From: an uncultured Bacteroidales bacterium
Lineage (GTDB): Bacteria; Bacteroidota; Bacteroidia; Bacteroidales; Bacteroidaceae
Reading direction: 5' to 3'
Assembly (NCBI GenBank): GCA_937914945.1
Contig: CALGJF010000041.1
Coordinates: 20,095 to 84,094, forward strand
Length of the DNA: 64,000 nt
Part shown: piece after piece, positions 42,191 to 51,584 of the stretch
Layout of the letters: each line of letters starts with the position of its first letter
How positions within the stretch are numbered: the stretch's first letter is position 1
Made by a program: the position numbers and the translations under genes
Notes under the pieces: generated by a model
The model's input: the letters and a program-made list of their open reading frames with translations, nothing else
What the model was told of the DNA's origin: nothing
The model's database searches: none

Positions 42191-44812
42191 ATGACCGAAA
42201 AAGATACAGCTGCAACCCCTATGATGCGTCAGTTTTTAGAGCTTAAAGCAAAGCACCCCGACGCTATTCTGCTTTTCCGTTGTGGCGATTTTTATGAGAC
42301 TTATTGTGCCGATGCAGTGATTGCATCGGAAATTTTGGGTATAACCCTCACCAAGCGTTCCAATGGTAAAAACCCCACTGCACAGGCTACGGAGATGGCA
42401 GGTTTTCCGTTTCATGCGCTCGATACATATCTTCCCAAGCTCATTCGTGCCGGCAAGCGTGTAGCTATATGCGACCAGCTCGAGGATCCAAAAATGACAA
42501 AAAAACTTGTGAAACGCGGTATCACAGAGCTTGTTACCCCGGGTGTATCAATAAATGATAATGTACTCGATTACAAGGAGAATAATTTTCTTGCAGCAGT
42601 ACACTTTGGCAAGCCCATGTGCGGTGTATCGTTTCTGGATATATCCACCGGTGAGTTTCTTATAGCCGAGGGTACTTTTGATTATATAGAGAAGTTGCTC
42701 ATTAATTTCCGCCCCAAGGAGGTGCTTTTTGAGCGTGGGCAAAAGAGGCGTTTCGAAGAGTGTTTCGGCAACAAGTATCTTATTTTTGAACTCGATGATT
42801 GGGTATTTACCGATGAATTTGCAAACGAGAGGCTTACAAAGCATTTCGAGACCAAAAATCTAAAAGGCTTTGGTATAAGCCATTTGCGCAGTGGTATAGT
42901 GGCAGCGGGTGCCATTCTTCACTATCTTGCAGTTACTCTGCACACACAAATATCGCATATTCGCAATATATCCCGTATAGAGGAGGAGCGATATGTGCGC
43001 CTCGATAAATTTACAATACGCAGCTTGGAGTTATTGGGTACCATGCACGATGGTGGAACTCCCCTATTGTCGATAATAGATAAAACAATTACAGCAATGG
43101 GTGCCCGCCTGTTAAAGCGTTGGCTTCTATTCCCTCTAAAAGATAAAAAAACCATAGAGGATCGCTTGGATATAGTGGAATATTATTTTCGCGAGCCTGC
43201 TTTTCGTGATATTGTAGAGGAGCAGTTATACCAGATAGGTGATTTGGAACGTATAATCTCCAAAGTAGCGGCAGCACGTGTGTCGCCACGCGAGCTTGTG
43301 CAGTTGAAATTAGCTTTGCAGGCAATAGAACCCATAAAGGCAGCTTGCGAAAAATCGTCAAATGCAATTATCAAACAGATAGGTGCACAGCTCGATTGTT
43401 GTGCCGATATACGCGATCGTATAGCCCGCGAAATAGTCCCCGAGCCCCCGCTTCTGCTCAATAAAGGCGGTGTGGTTGCCGATGGTGTGAACGAACTGCT
43501 TGACGAACTGCGTGCAATAGCTTATAATGGCAAGGATTACCTGATGCAGTTGCAGCAACGCGAGAGTGAACGTACCGGTATCCCAAGCCTTAAAATATCG
43601 TTTAACAACGTGTTTGGTTACTATATAGAGGTGCGTAATACCTACAAGGAGAATGTCCCCGAGGAGTGGATACGCAAGCAGACACTTGTAAATGCCGAAC
43701 GTTATATAACACAGGAACTAAAAGAGTATGAAGAGAAAATTCTTGGTGCCGAGGAGAAGATTCTATCGCTTGAATCGCGCATCTACAACGAGCTTGTAAC
43801 CGACCTCGCATCGTACATTCCATCCATTCAGTTGGATGCTACACTGCTTGCCAACCTCGATACTCTGCTCTCCTTTGCCAATGTATCACGTGCTTATAAA
43901 TATGTGCGCCCTGTGATTTCCGAGGACGATGTGCTTGAAATAAAGCAGGGCCGTCATCCGGTAATAGAGAGGCAATTACCTGTGGGCGAGAGTTATATTC
44001 CCAACGATTTGTATTTGGATACCGCCAAGCAGCAAATAATAATAATAACCGGTCCCAACATGGCGGGTAAGTCGGCTCTCTTGCGCCAAACAGCGCTCAT
44101 TACCCTGCTTGCGCAGATAGGTTGCTTTGTACCGGCCGACAGTGCCCACATTGGTCTTGTGGATAAGATTTTTACCCGTGTGGGTGCCAGCGATAATATA
44201 TCGGCAGGCGAATCTACATTTATGGTTGAAATGACCGAGGCTGCCAATATACTGAATAACCTTTCAGGGCGCAGTCTTGTGCTTTTCGATGAGCTTGGCC
44301 GCGGAACATCAACCTACGACGGAATGTCTATTGCTTGGGCCATTGTAGAGCATATACACGAATCGCAAAAGGGCAGGGCTCGTACTCTTTTTGCTACTCA
44401 TTATCACGAACTTAACGAAATGGAAAAGAGTTTTTCCAGGGTTAAGAATTTTAATGTGTCGGTTAAGGAGATTGATGGACGTGTAATATTCTTGCGCAAG
44501 CTTATGCAGGGTGGCAGCGAACACTCTTTCGGTATTCATGTTGCCAAGTTGGCCGGAATGCCCAAGAGCATTGTAAAACGCTCGGAACAGATTTTAAGTA
44601 AATTGGAGGCTAATAACAGCCGTGGAGAGCTTAAAAGTACCCCGACAGCCGAAATTGCCGACAGTCGCGAGGGTATGCAATTGAGTTTCTTCCAACTCGA
44701 CGACCCTGTACTCTCACAAGTACGCGATGAGATTCTTGGAATAGATGTAAACAACCTTACTCCGCTTGAAGCACTCAATAAATTGAGTGAGATACAGAAG
44801 ATTGTGAAATAA
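42191..44812 (+). CDS. mutS: DNA mismatch repair protein MutS
   Basis: 873 residues from the ATG at 42191 (after TAATAGAGAG, which includes a GAGAG ribosome-binding-like run); the upstream extension is hydrophobic and off-family. Mismatch-binding FRCGDFYETY (Phe-x-Glu wedge) near residue 35, lever and clamp regions in the middle, Walker A ITGPNMAGKSALLRQ, Walker B VLFDELGRGTSTYDG, and LFATHYHEL. MutS recognises mispairs and recruits MutL. No mutL nearby. Terminator at 44836-44868. Confidence 0.97.
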   Translation: MTEKDTAATPMMRQFLELKAKHPDAILLFRCGDFYETYCADAVIASEILGITLTKRSNGKNPTAQATEMAGFPFHALDTYLPKLIRAGKRVAICDQLEDPKMTKKLVKRGITELVTPGVSINDNVLDYKENNFLAAVHFGKPMCGVSFLDISTGEFLIAEGTFDYIEKLLINFRPKEVLFERGQKRRFEECFGNKYLIFELDDWVFTDEFANERLTKHFETKNLKGFGISHLRSGIVAAGAILHYLAVTLHTQISHIRNISRIEEERYVRLDKFTIRSLELLGTMHDGGTPLLSIIDKTITAMGARLLKRWLLFPLKDKKTIEDRLDIVEYYFREPAFRDIVEEQLYQIGDLERIISKVAAARVSPRELVQLKLALQAIEPIKAACEKSSNAIIKQIGAQLDCCADIRDRIAREIVPEPPLLLNKGGVVADGVNELLDELRAIAYNGKDYLMQLQQRESERTGIPSLKISFNNVFGYYIEVRNTYKENVPEEWIRKQTLVNAERYITQELKEYEEKILGAEEKILSLESRIYNELVTDLASYIPSIQLDATLLANLDTLLSFANVSRAYKYVRPVISEDDVLEIKQGRHPVIERQLPVGESYIPNDLYLDTAKQQIIIITGPNMAGKSALLRQTALITLLAQIGCFVPADSAHIGLVDKIFTRVGASDNISAGESTFMVEMTEAANILNNLSGRSLVLFDELGRGTSTYDGMSIAWAIVEHIHESQKGRARTLFATHYHELNEMEKSFSRVKNFNVSVKEIDGRVIFLRKLMQGGSEHSFGIHVAKLAGMPKSIVKRSEQILSKLEANNSRGELKSTPTAEIADSREGMQLSFFQLDDPVLSQVRDEILGIDVNNLTPLEALNKLSEIQKIVK

Positions 44813-44835
44813 CAGGTTATAAATATATCTGCTTC

Positions 44836-44868
44836 AATATCCCTGCTTTTTGGCGGGGATATTTTTTT
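44836..44868 (+). terminator. Terminator of mutS
   Basis: AATATCCCTGC (44836-44846) pairs with GCGGGGATATT (44853-44863) with one G-T, then TTTTT. Confidence 0.85.
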
Positions 44869-44930
44869 GTATATAAGAACAAAACAACGGCCGGCTTGTT
44901 AAGAAATTATATATCAAAGTTTTATTATTT

Positions 44931-46439
44931 ATGGATAAAAAATTTCTAACAAATGAATCGGGTGCCCCTGTTACCGATAACACCAACTCCCTGTCGGCAG
45001 GGCAGCGAGGGCCTCTTTTGCTTGAGGATAATTGGTTAATAGAGAAGCTTGCACATTTTGACCGCGAGGTTATCCCCGAGCGTCGCATGCATGCAAAGGG
45101 TAGTGGAGCCTTTGGTTGTTTCACTGTTACTAATGATATTACGCGCTACAGTTGTGCATCGCTGTTTTCGGCAGTGGGTAAAAAGACCGATGTGCTTGTG
45201 CGTTTTTCAACCGTGGCCGGCGAGCGTGGTGCAGCCGATGCCGAGCGCGATATCCGCGGCTTTGCCGTGCGCTTTTATACCGAAGAGGGTAACTGGGATC
45301 TTGTGGGTAATAACACCCCTGTATTTTTCTTGCGCGACCCCTTGCAGTTTCCCGATCTTAACCATGCAATAAAGCGCGACCCGCGTACCAATCTGCGTTC
45401 CCCGCAGAGTAATTGGGATTTTTGGACTATGCTGCCCGAGGCACTGCATCAGGTAACAATAGTTATGTCCGACAGGGGTATTCCTGCATCCTATCGCCAC
45501 ATGCATGGTTTTGGTTCGCACACATTCAGCCTTATAAACGAAAAGGGCGAGAGGGTGTGGGTGAAATTCCATTTCATAACACAGCAGGGTATAAAAAACC
45601 TCAGTAACGATGAGGCTGCCGACATTATAGCCAAGGACCGCGAGAGTCATGGGCGCGACCTCTTCGAAGCCATAGAACGTGGCGATTATCCACGCTGGAA
45701 ACTATGTGTGCAGATAATGACCGAGGAGCAGGCGTGCAGCTACAAAGAGAATCCCTTTGATCTCACCAAGGTGTGGAGCCACAAGCAGTTTCCGCTTATT
45801 GAGGTTGGTATTTTAGAGCTTAATAAGAATCCCGAAAATTACTTTGCACAGATAGAGCAAGCGGCATTCAATCCGGCCCATATAGTACCCGGGATAGGTC
45901 TGTCGCCCGATAAAATGTTGCAAGGAAGGCTCTTTTCATACGGCGATGCACAGCGTTATCGCTTGGGTGTGAACCACGACCAGATACCGGTGAATCGTCC
46001 GCGTTGTCCATTCCATAGCTATCACCGCGACGGTCTTATGCGTGTAGATGAAAACAGCGGTGCCACAAAGGGTTATTCACCCAACAGTATAGGTGAGTGG
46101 CAGGTAAAAGAGGCAGCGCATGCATATTCGCCTGTGAATGGGGAGTCTATGCGTTACAATCCATACGAAGAGCGTGAGGATAACTGTTTCTATCAGGCCG
46201 GCGACCTCTACCGCCTGATGACCGAAGATAAACGCCGTTTGCTCATAAGCAACACTGCAGCCGATATTATGCCTGTTACCGATAATATCAAGTATCGCCA
46301 CGCTGCCCACTGTTATCTTGCCGATATGGAGTATGGTACCCGCATAGCCGATGCCCTGCATCTGTCTATAGATGAGGTCAAGCGGCTTGCCTCGTTAAGT
46401 GAAAAAGAGCGTTTGGAGGCTACAAAAACAGTTTGTTAG
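44931..46439 (+). CDS. katA: Monofunctional heme catalase
   Basis: 502 residues, clade 3 small-subunit size. Catalytic His in ERRMHAKGSGAFG, Asn region FFLRDPLQFPD, heme-binding distal Phe area and proximal Tyr in RLFSYGDAQRYRLG (quoted in part). NADPH-binding residues HRDG/RVDEN follow. It decomposes hydrogen peroxide in the cytoplasm and is typical of oxygen-tolerant Bacteroides, where OxyR controls it; an OxyR site was not identified here. A strong hairpin follows that is shared with lgt. Confidence 0.96.
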   Translation: MDKKFLTNESGAPVTDNTNSLSAGQRGPLLLEDNWLIEKLAHFDREVIPERRMHAKGSGAFGCFTVTNDITRYSCASLFSAVGKKTDVLVRFSTVAGERGAADAERDIRGFAVRFYTEEGNWDLVGNNTPVFFLRDPLQFPDLNHAIKRDPRTNLRSPQSNWDFWTMLPEALHQVTIVMSDRGIPASYRHMHGFGSHTFSLINEKGERVWVKFHFITQQGIKNLSNDEAADIIAKDRESHGRDLFEAIERGDYPRWKLCVQIMTEEQACSYKENPFDLTKVWSHKQFPLIEVGILELNKNPENYFAQIEQAAFNPAHIVPGIGLSPDKMLQGRLFSYGDAQRYRLGVNHDQIPVNRPRCPFHSYHRDGLMRVDENSGATKGYSPNSIGEWQVKEAAHAYSPVNGESMRYNPYEEREDNCFYQAGDLYRLMTEDKRRLLISNTAADIMPVTDNIKYRHAAHCYLADMEYGTRIADALHLSIDEVKRLASLSEKERLEATKTVC

Positions 46440-46456
46440 AGCAGATACATATTACA

Positions 46457-46488
46457 TCAAAAAAAGCAGCTTACGCTGCTTTTTTTGA
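46457..46488. terminator. Bidirectional terminator shared by katA and lgt
   Basis: 14-bp perfect arms TCAAAAAAAGCAGC (46457-46470) and GCTGCTTTTTTTGA (46475-46488). The loop TTAC contains the lgt stop codon (46471-46473), so the hairpin starts inside the last codons of lgt. Confidence 0.9.
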
Positions 46489-47295
46489 TGACTTAATCAT
46501 ATAATAGATTCCGATAATCATAAACGGAATACTGAGCCATTGTCCCATATCAAGTGTCATCCCCTGCTCAAAATCTACCTGTACCTCCTTTATAAACTCC
46601 ACAAAGAAACGGAATGTGAATATCGTTGCAAGGCAGTAGCCAAAATAGAATCCTGTGCCCACTCGCTTTGGGAATTTCCTGTATATAAACCAACCGCCTA
46701 TGAATATGAGCAGGTAGGCTATGGCCTCGTACAGCTGTGCAGGGTGGCGCGGAATATTGTCCACCTGTGCAAAAATGATGCCAAACGGGCTGTCTGTGGC
46801 ACGGCCCAAAATCTCGGAATTCATAAAATTCCCCAAGCGTATAAAGGCTGCCACAATAGGTGTGGTTATGGCAATATTATCGAGTATCCACATAAACGAT
46901 AGCTTTGTCTTGCGACTATAGTAAAAAAGTGCAAGCATGAGCCCGAGTGTTCCACCGTGGCTGGCAAGCCCTTGGTAGCCGATGAAGCGCCAGCCGTCGG
47001 CTGTTATTTTTATGGGCAGAAGCATCTCCCAAAAGTGGCTCAAATAGTATTCAGGCTCGTAGAAAAGGCAATGTCCCAACCTTGCGCCAACCAATATTCC
47101 CACAAAGCAGTACATGAATAGTGGTTCAAACAGTTGCTCGCTAACATTTTGTTTTTTATACAACTGTTGCATTATAAAGTACCCCAAAGCAAGCCCTATC
47201 ACCCAACAGAGCGAGTAGTATCGTACCTCGAAATTACCAATTGAGAAGGGTCCCATTGCAGGGTCCCAAATTATGTGGCAGGGTAGTGCGTTCAT
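46471..47295 (-). CDS. lgt: Prolipoprotein diacylglyceryl transferase
   Basis: 274 residues, about seven membrane helices. Signature GARLGHCLFYEPEYY (essential Arg and His-Gly), then RLGNFMNSEILGR and PRHPAQLYEA, with a C-terminal KSSKKAA tail. Lgt attaches diacylglycerol from phosphatidylglycerol to the lipobox Cys, the first step for the lipoproteins seen elsewhere here. It lies 6 bp downstream of ychF, so the two are co-transcribed. Confidence 0.96.
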   Translation of the reverse strand: MNALPCHIIWDPAMGPFSIGNFEVRYYSLCWVIGLALGYFIMQQLYKKQNVSEQLFEPLFMYCFVGILVGARLGHCLFYEPEYYLSHFWEMLLPIKITADGWRFIGYQGLASHGGTLGLMLALFYYSRKTKLSFMWILDNIAITTPIVAAFIRLGNFMNSEILGRATDSPFGIIFAQVDNIPRHPAQLYEAIAYLLIFIGGWFIYRKFPKRVGTGFYFGYCLATIFTFRFFVEFIKEVQVDFEQGMTLDMGQWLSIPFMIIGIYYMIKSSKKAA

Positions 47296-47301
47296 TCTCT
47301 T

Positions 47302-48405
47302 TTATACATTAAAACGGAAGTGCATGATGTCGCCGTCCTGCACAACATATTCCTTGCCTTCGACACCCATTTTGCCTGCTTCTTTTACAGCAGCCTCGGA
47401 GCCGTAGTTTATATAATCGTCATACTTTATAACCTCGGCGCGTATAAAGCCTTTCTCGAAATCGGTGTGAATGACACCGGCGCACTGCGGTGCTTTCCAC
47501 CCTTTACGGAATGTCCATGCCTTTACCTCCATTTCGCCTGCGGTGATGAAGGTTTGCAGGTTAAGCAGTGTGTATATGGCTTTTATGAGGCGGTCGCAAC
47601 CCGATTCTGTGAGCCCCATATCCTCCAAGAACATCTGTTTCTCCTCGTAGCTCTCGAGCTCGGCAATGTCGGCCTCGGTCTGTGCCGAAATAATGAGCAG
47701 CTCGGCATTCTCCTCTTTAATGGCCTCGCGCACAGCATCTACATATTTATTGCCGTTTGCAGCCGATGTGTCATCTACGTTGCACACATAGAGCACAGGC
47801 TTCGATGTGAGCAGGAAAAGATTCTTTGCAACGTTCTGCTCGTCCTCGGTCTCAAAAACCACTGTACGGGCCGATTTTCCCGCTTCCAGGGCATCTTTGT
47901 ATTGCATGAGTACGTCGTATTCAAGCTTTGCTTGCTTGTCGCCGCCTACGCGTGCCTGTTTCTCAACGCGTTTTATACGGTTTTCAATGGTTTCAAGGTC
48001 TTTCAGTTGCAGTTCAATATCGATAATCTCTTTGTCGCGCACAGGGTTCACAGAGCCATCAACGTGTACTATGTTATCGTTGTCGAAGCAACGTAGAACG
48101 TGTATAATGGCATCGGTCTCGCGTATATTTCCAAGAAATTGGTTACCCAAGCCCTCGCCCTTGCTTGCACCCTTTACAAGGCCGGCAATATCTACAATAT
48201 CGCACGTTGCGGGTACTATGCGCCCGGGGTGAACAATCTCGGCGAGTTTGTTCAGTCGCTCGTCGGGTACTGTAATCTGTCCCATCTGTGCATCGATGGT
48301 GCAGAAGGGGAAGTTTGCTGCCTGCGCTTTTGCGCTCGATAGGCAGTTGAAAAGTGTTGATTTTCCTACGTTGGGCAAGCCCACAATTCCTGCTTTCAAA
48401 GCCAT
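47302..48405 (-). CDS. ychF: Redox-regulated ribosome-binding ATPase YchF (OLA1)
   Basis: 367 residues. Walker A GIVGLPNVGKSTLFNCL, G3 DIAGLVKGASKGEGLGNQFL, nucleotide specificity motif VCNVDD (NxxE type, so ATP rather than GTP), and C-terminal TGS domain with FRKGWKAPQCAGVIH and YVVQDGDIMHFRFNV. Universal ATPase of the Obg group that binds 70S ribosomes. Followed by lgt after 6 bp. Confidence 0.97.
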   Translation of the reverse strand: MALKAGIVGLPNVGKSTLFNCLSSAKAQAANFPFCTIDAQMGQITVPDERLNKLAEIVHPGRIVPATCDIVDIAGLVKGASKGEGLGNQFLGNIRETDAIIHVLRCFDNDNIVHVDGSVNPVRDKEIIDIELQLKDLETIENRIKRVEKQARVGGDKQAKLEYDVLMQYKDALEAGKSARTVVFETEDEQNVAKNLFLLTSKPVLYVCNVDDTSAANGNKYVDAVREAIKEENAELLIISAQTEADIAELESYEEKQMFLEDMGLTESGCDRLIKAIYTLLNLQTFITAGEMEVKAWTFRKGWKAPQCAGVIHTDFEKGFIRAEVIKYDDYINYGSEAAVKEAGKMGVEGKEYVVQDGDIMHFRFNV

Positions 48406-48723
48406 ATTTTTGTATATTGTTAAGTTTAGTAATTAAATTCTTTGTAATAATTCAAACCATAGTTTGAGATTCCTATATAATCACCTTTATCTAAAAATTG
48501 GGGGTTTATATACAAAACTACACTACTTTGTCATTTTGACGACTGAAAGGAGGAAAAATCTCAATCAGAGATTCCTCACATAAGGTTCGGAATGACAATA
48601 TTTGGTTATCAGTATGAATTTCTATATAATAGCCAAAAAAAATTGCAGTGCCCCCCTTTTTTTGAAAGGACACTGCAAAAATAGCGAATAATTTCGTAAG
48701 TAAAAAATGGAGGCTCCCTCTCT
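48406..48723. other. Intergenic region with palindromic repeat copy E
   Basis: No gene seen. Apart from repeat E (48528-48598), the left flank CTATATAATCACCTTTAT (48472-48489) and right flank ATTTCTATATAATAGCC resemble the flanks of copy B. The final part near 48650 has a C-run (CCCCCC) followed by a T-run before the small membrane protein's 3' end. Confidence 0.6.
48528..48598. repeat. Palindromic intergenic repeat, copy E
   Basis: 71 bp: TTGTCATTTTGACGACTGAA, GGAGGAAAAATCTC, then GAGATTCCTCACATAAGG and TTCGGAATGACAA. The shortest and cleanest copy, with AATCTC/GAGATT at the centre. Confidence 0.8.
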
Positions 48724-49119
48724 TTATCCTCTCTGTTTCAACGCTTGTTCCAAAATATCCATATTGCGGTTGTTGCGATACTCCTCAATGGTGTTGTATA
48801 GCAGCCATATTATTGTTATTGCAAGCAGTGGCAGCAGCAGAATATTATAGTCTAAACTGTTTAAGGAGATGCCTTTGTTAAGGTATTCGGTTGTGATGTA
48901 TGCAATATAGTGGGCAGTTTCACTCCAATCGGTTATTAAAAGCAGAGTAACGCAACCTACAATAGCTATGCAGTTGAGCAAGAGTGGCAGCATGGCAAGC
49001 CTGCTTTTGCGTGCAGGCAGGCGCATCTCTATTTGCACCAGCAGCTGTTTTTCCCTTTCGGGCTGTGCAGGAAATGCCTTTTTAAGTGCATCGGCAAGTT
49101 GTTTATCTTTCTCTTTCAT
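48724..49119 (-). CDS. Small membrane protein coupled to the ECF sigma factor
   Basis: 131 residues. Charged N-terminal helix (about 1-40, DALKKAFPAQPEREKQLLVQI), then two membrane helices (about 42-62 and 92-110), and a basic C-terminus. The start overlaps the sigma factor gene by 17 bp. A cytoplasmic N-terminal helical segment plus membrane anchor next to an ECF sigma gene is the layout of an anti-sigma factor, but no known anti-sigma domain was recognised. Confidence 0.7.
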   Translation of the reverse strand: MKEKDKQLADALKKAFPAQPEREKQLLVQIEMRLPARKSRLAMLPLLLNCIAIVGCVTLLLITDWSETAHYIAYITTEYLNKGISLNSLDYNILLLPLLAITIIWLLYNTIEEYRNNRNMDILEQALKQRG

Positions 49120-49651
49120 TGTTTTTTAGAATCTTTTCGAGGTTGTTGCGCCCGCGCGATAGGTATGCTTTTATACTGCCGGCAGGGTAGCCTGTTATTT
49201 TTTGTATCTCTTTTATGCTCATCTCCTCAAGGTAGAAAAGTGTTATGCAGTGTCGTTCCTTTTCGTTTAGCCGATAGATAGCTTTTTGCAGTGCCTCTTC
49301 CTGCCGGTGGGGCGGTGGGGCTTCATCGGCTATTTCGTATGCGGTGCGTTCATCGTCTATGGGTGTGGTTTGGCAGGCTGCACTGCGTGTGTAGTTCATA
49401 AATGTGTTGAACGCTATGCGGTAGATCCAGGTGCCGAACGAGGATAGCCCGCGGAATCCTCCAATCCCTTGCCATGCCTTTATGAAGGTCTCTTGTGTGA
49501 GGTCGTCGCTCGTGGCTTGGTTTCCCATCGTCTGCACGAGGAAATATCTACGCACTTGGGGTAGATATTTCTCCATCAAACGCCTGAATGCGCGTTCATC
49601 GTTCCATAGAAGCACCCTTGTTACCCACAGAATGTCTTCTGAATTTTTCAT
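49103..49651 (-). CDS. ECF-type RNA polymerase sigma factor
   Basis: 182 residues. Region 2: FRRLMEKYLPQVRRYF, SDDLTQETFIKAWQGI and FGTWIYRIAFNTFMNY; region 4: RLNEKERHCITLFYLEEMSI and TGYPAGSIKAYLSRGR. Regions 1 and 3 are absent as in ECF sigmas. Directs a small regulon, unknown here. Followed by an overlapping membrane protein (17 bp) and preceded by a DUF6249-like membrane protein 12 bp upstream, forming a compact regulatory unit. Confidence 0.93.
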   Translation of the reverse strand: MKNSEDILWVTRVLLWNDERAFRRLMEKYLPQVRRYFLVQTMGNQATSDDLTQETFIKAWQGIGGFRGLSSFGTWIYRIAFNTFMNYTRSAACQTTPIDDERTAYEIADEAPPPHRQEEALQKAIYRLNEKERHCITLFYLEEMSIKEIQKITGYPAGSIKAYLSRGRNNLEKILKNNERER

Positions 49652-49663
49652 TGCATCGGCTGT

Positions 49664-50365
49664 TTATTTATTCGTTTCTTTCGCAGCAGAGCTTGGTGCA
49701 ACGGCGCTTTCCGTGGAACTGTTTTCAACCTTTTTATTAACTTTTTTATCTTTTACGAATTTTACAATGGCTATGGCTGTGCGCACGGTGAGGCGCAAAA
49801 TACCCACCCAAAAGAGTATATTTGCAAAGGCTAATATTATATCGGCCCACGCTGTGCATATGCTGATAAAGCCGTAGCCTATACCTGCAATAGTTGCATC
49901 GGTAATGAAATTCTTGCTTGTAATAACGCTTTTTTGTGCATTGAAAAGTTCGAGGTTCACCGGTTCACCCTGTGTGAAAACACCTTTGTCAATGAGTTTG
50001 TTAAACATCTCTTTCTTTTGCTCGTCTTTGCGCCTTAGGTTGCGGAAGGCAAACATAGAAACCAATACAATACCACTTGTTATTGCTATAGTTGCAACAA
50101 TGGGTATTAGGGCTCGGCAGATTTCCTCGTTGTTCTCAATTGCTGCCTGACGCATATTCTTTTCGTGGTTCTGCTTCATAGCCAAGCGGGTGTTTTCCAT
50201 CCTCTCCAATTCTGTTTTTTCAATGGCTGTGGCAGCCTCCTCTTTGGTTATGTATCCCTGTTCGGCAAGTTCCATCCACTGTTTGTAGTCTGTTTGTGCC
50301 TCCGATAGTGTGGGTAGTATGGCTATGATTGCCATAAAAAGAATAGTTTTTACAATCTGTTTCAT
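49664..50365 (-). CDS. DUF6249-like membrane protein beside the ECF sigma factor
   Basis: 233 residues with a signal peptide or first helix (FMAIIAILPTLSEA). The charged segment 30-80 (EEAATAIEKTELERMENTRLA in parts) is probably a coiled coil, followed by helices about 85-107 and two more near 150-190. LFNKLIDKGVF resembles the DUF6249 helical repeat. Lys/Ser-rich tail. Its product may sense the envelope for the adjacent sigma factor; that is inference. Confidence 0.65.
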   Translation of the reverse strand: MKQIVKTILFMAIIAILPTLSEAQTDYKQWMELAEQGYITKEEAATAIEKTELERMENTRLAMKQNHEKNMRQAAIENNEEICRALIPIVATIAITSGIVLVSMFAFRNLRRKDEQKKEMFNKLIDKGVFTQGEPVNLELFNAQKSVITSKNFITDATIAGIGYGFISICTAWADIILAFANILFWVGILRLTVRTAIAIVKFVKDKKVNKKVENSSTESAVAPSSAAKETNK

Positions 50366-50474
50366 TGCTGTTTCTGTTTTTAGTGGTTATGATTATTTTA
50401 CGGTACCGTATGTTAGACACCGGTATCGGCCGAAAGGTTACAAAATAGAGATTTTTTTTGAAATGGCAGGCTGC

Positions 50475-51548
50475 CTATTGCGCTCTGTTGCCGGTGATGA
50501 TTTTACCTAATCGTGGTGCGTGTGTTTGTAATATTTTATCTGTTACATACGCAATCATAATCATAATAACGGGTGTAAAAAAGTATATAAACAGCAGAAC
50601 AATGGGGTTGTTGCTGTTGAGCAGTGTGTATAACGCCTTTATGGTGGGGCCTATTATTATTCCGTGCAGTGCATATAGCACAAAACATATTTTAGTGAGC
50701 CCGGGAGTGGGGCCTATGATTCTTTTTCTGTAAAGGAGTGATACAAAATAGAATAGGGCTGTTATTTTTATGATATTTGTTGCAAGGAATGCAGCCGCAT
50801 TGTCGCCTATGTGGTTTAGAACAATTTGCAGAGGAATGTATAATACGAGTGTGGTAATTCCTATGGGGTGGGGGATTTTTGTTATGTTTATATTGTGTAT
50901 GGCAATGTATGCGCCTATTGCGAAAAACATGAATGCACCGCCACCAAAACCTGTTATATTAATTCCTGTATTTGTTATGTAACAGGTGGTGATTATTGCA
51001 AAATATAGAATGGCTGTTGCGTTATTTTTAAGCAGGCGGTAGAGCAGTGGGGCGCATATTGATACAATCATAAGGTCGCGCATATACCATAGTGGCCCGT
51101 TGGCAGGGTCGTAATTATATCTTTGTGAAAAATCCCAATATCCGCTTAAATAATCGGTAATGGTGTAGTTTTCGTGCGCAATAACATTGAATCTTATGTA
51201 TAAAAAAAGTATGGCTATGGTGTTCCATATAAGGTATGGTACCAATAGCGAGCTTATTCTTCTTTTCAATTTGTCGGCAAAGTGTATTTGTCTTTTTGCA
51301 CCGTTATTCCTAAAGAAGAAATATCCCGAGATTATAAAAAGTACCGGTACGGGTTCGGGTAGCACTATTATGTAGAAGTAGTTGAATATGTATATCAACC
51401 ATTCCGGCCATTGGGGTGGTGCGCCTTCCCACATTTCCACAAGTGCATAGATATTTGTGTGCACAAGTACTACACCAATAATCAATGGGAAACGCAGCCA
51501 TGTTATTATATCTACCTGTTCTTGGTCGTGTAGTGGTTTGGTACTCAT
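50475..51548 (-). CDS. Acyltransferase family 3 (OafA-like) membrane protein
   Basis: 357 residues with about ten membrane helices. Start region VDIITWLRFPLIIGVVLVHTN gives the R-x-10-H catalytic pattern of acyltransferase 3 (Arg and His). NPNGPLWYMRDL-like motif NGPLWYMRDLMIV follows. The family O-acetylates sugars or lipids, for example polysaccharide or LPS. It lies 36 bp after polA on the same strand and could be co-transcribed. Confidence 0.85.
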   Translation of the reverse strand: MSTKPLHDQEQVDIITWLRFPLIIGVVLVHTNIYALVEMWEGAPPQWPEWLIYIFNYFYIIVLPEPVPVLFIISGYFFFRNNGAKRQIHFADKLKRRISSLLVPYLIWNTIAILFLYIRFNVIAHENYTITDYLSGYWDFSQRYNYDPANGPLWYMRDLMIVSICAPLLYRLLKNNATAILYFAIITTCYITNTGINITGFGGGAFMFFAIGAYIAIHNINITKIPHPIGITTLVLYIPLQIVLNHIGDNAAAFLATNIIKITALFYFVSLLYRKRIIGPTPGLTKICFVLYALHGIIIGPTIKALYTLLNSNNPIVLLFIYFFTPVIMIMIAYVTDKILQTHAPRLGKIITGNRAQ

Positions 51549-51584
51549 TTCGGGTGTCTGTTTTGTGTCTGTGTGTTATACTTG

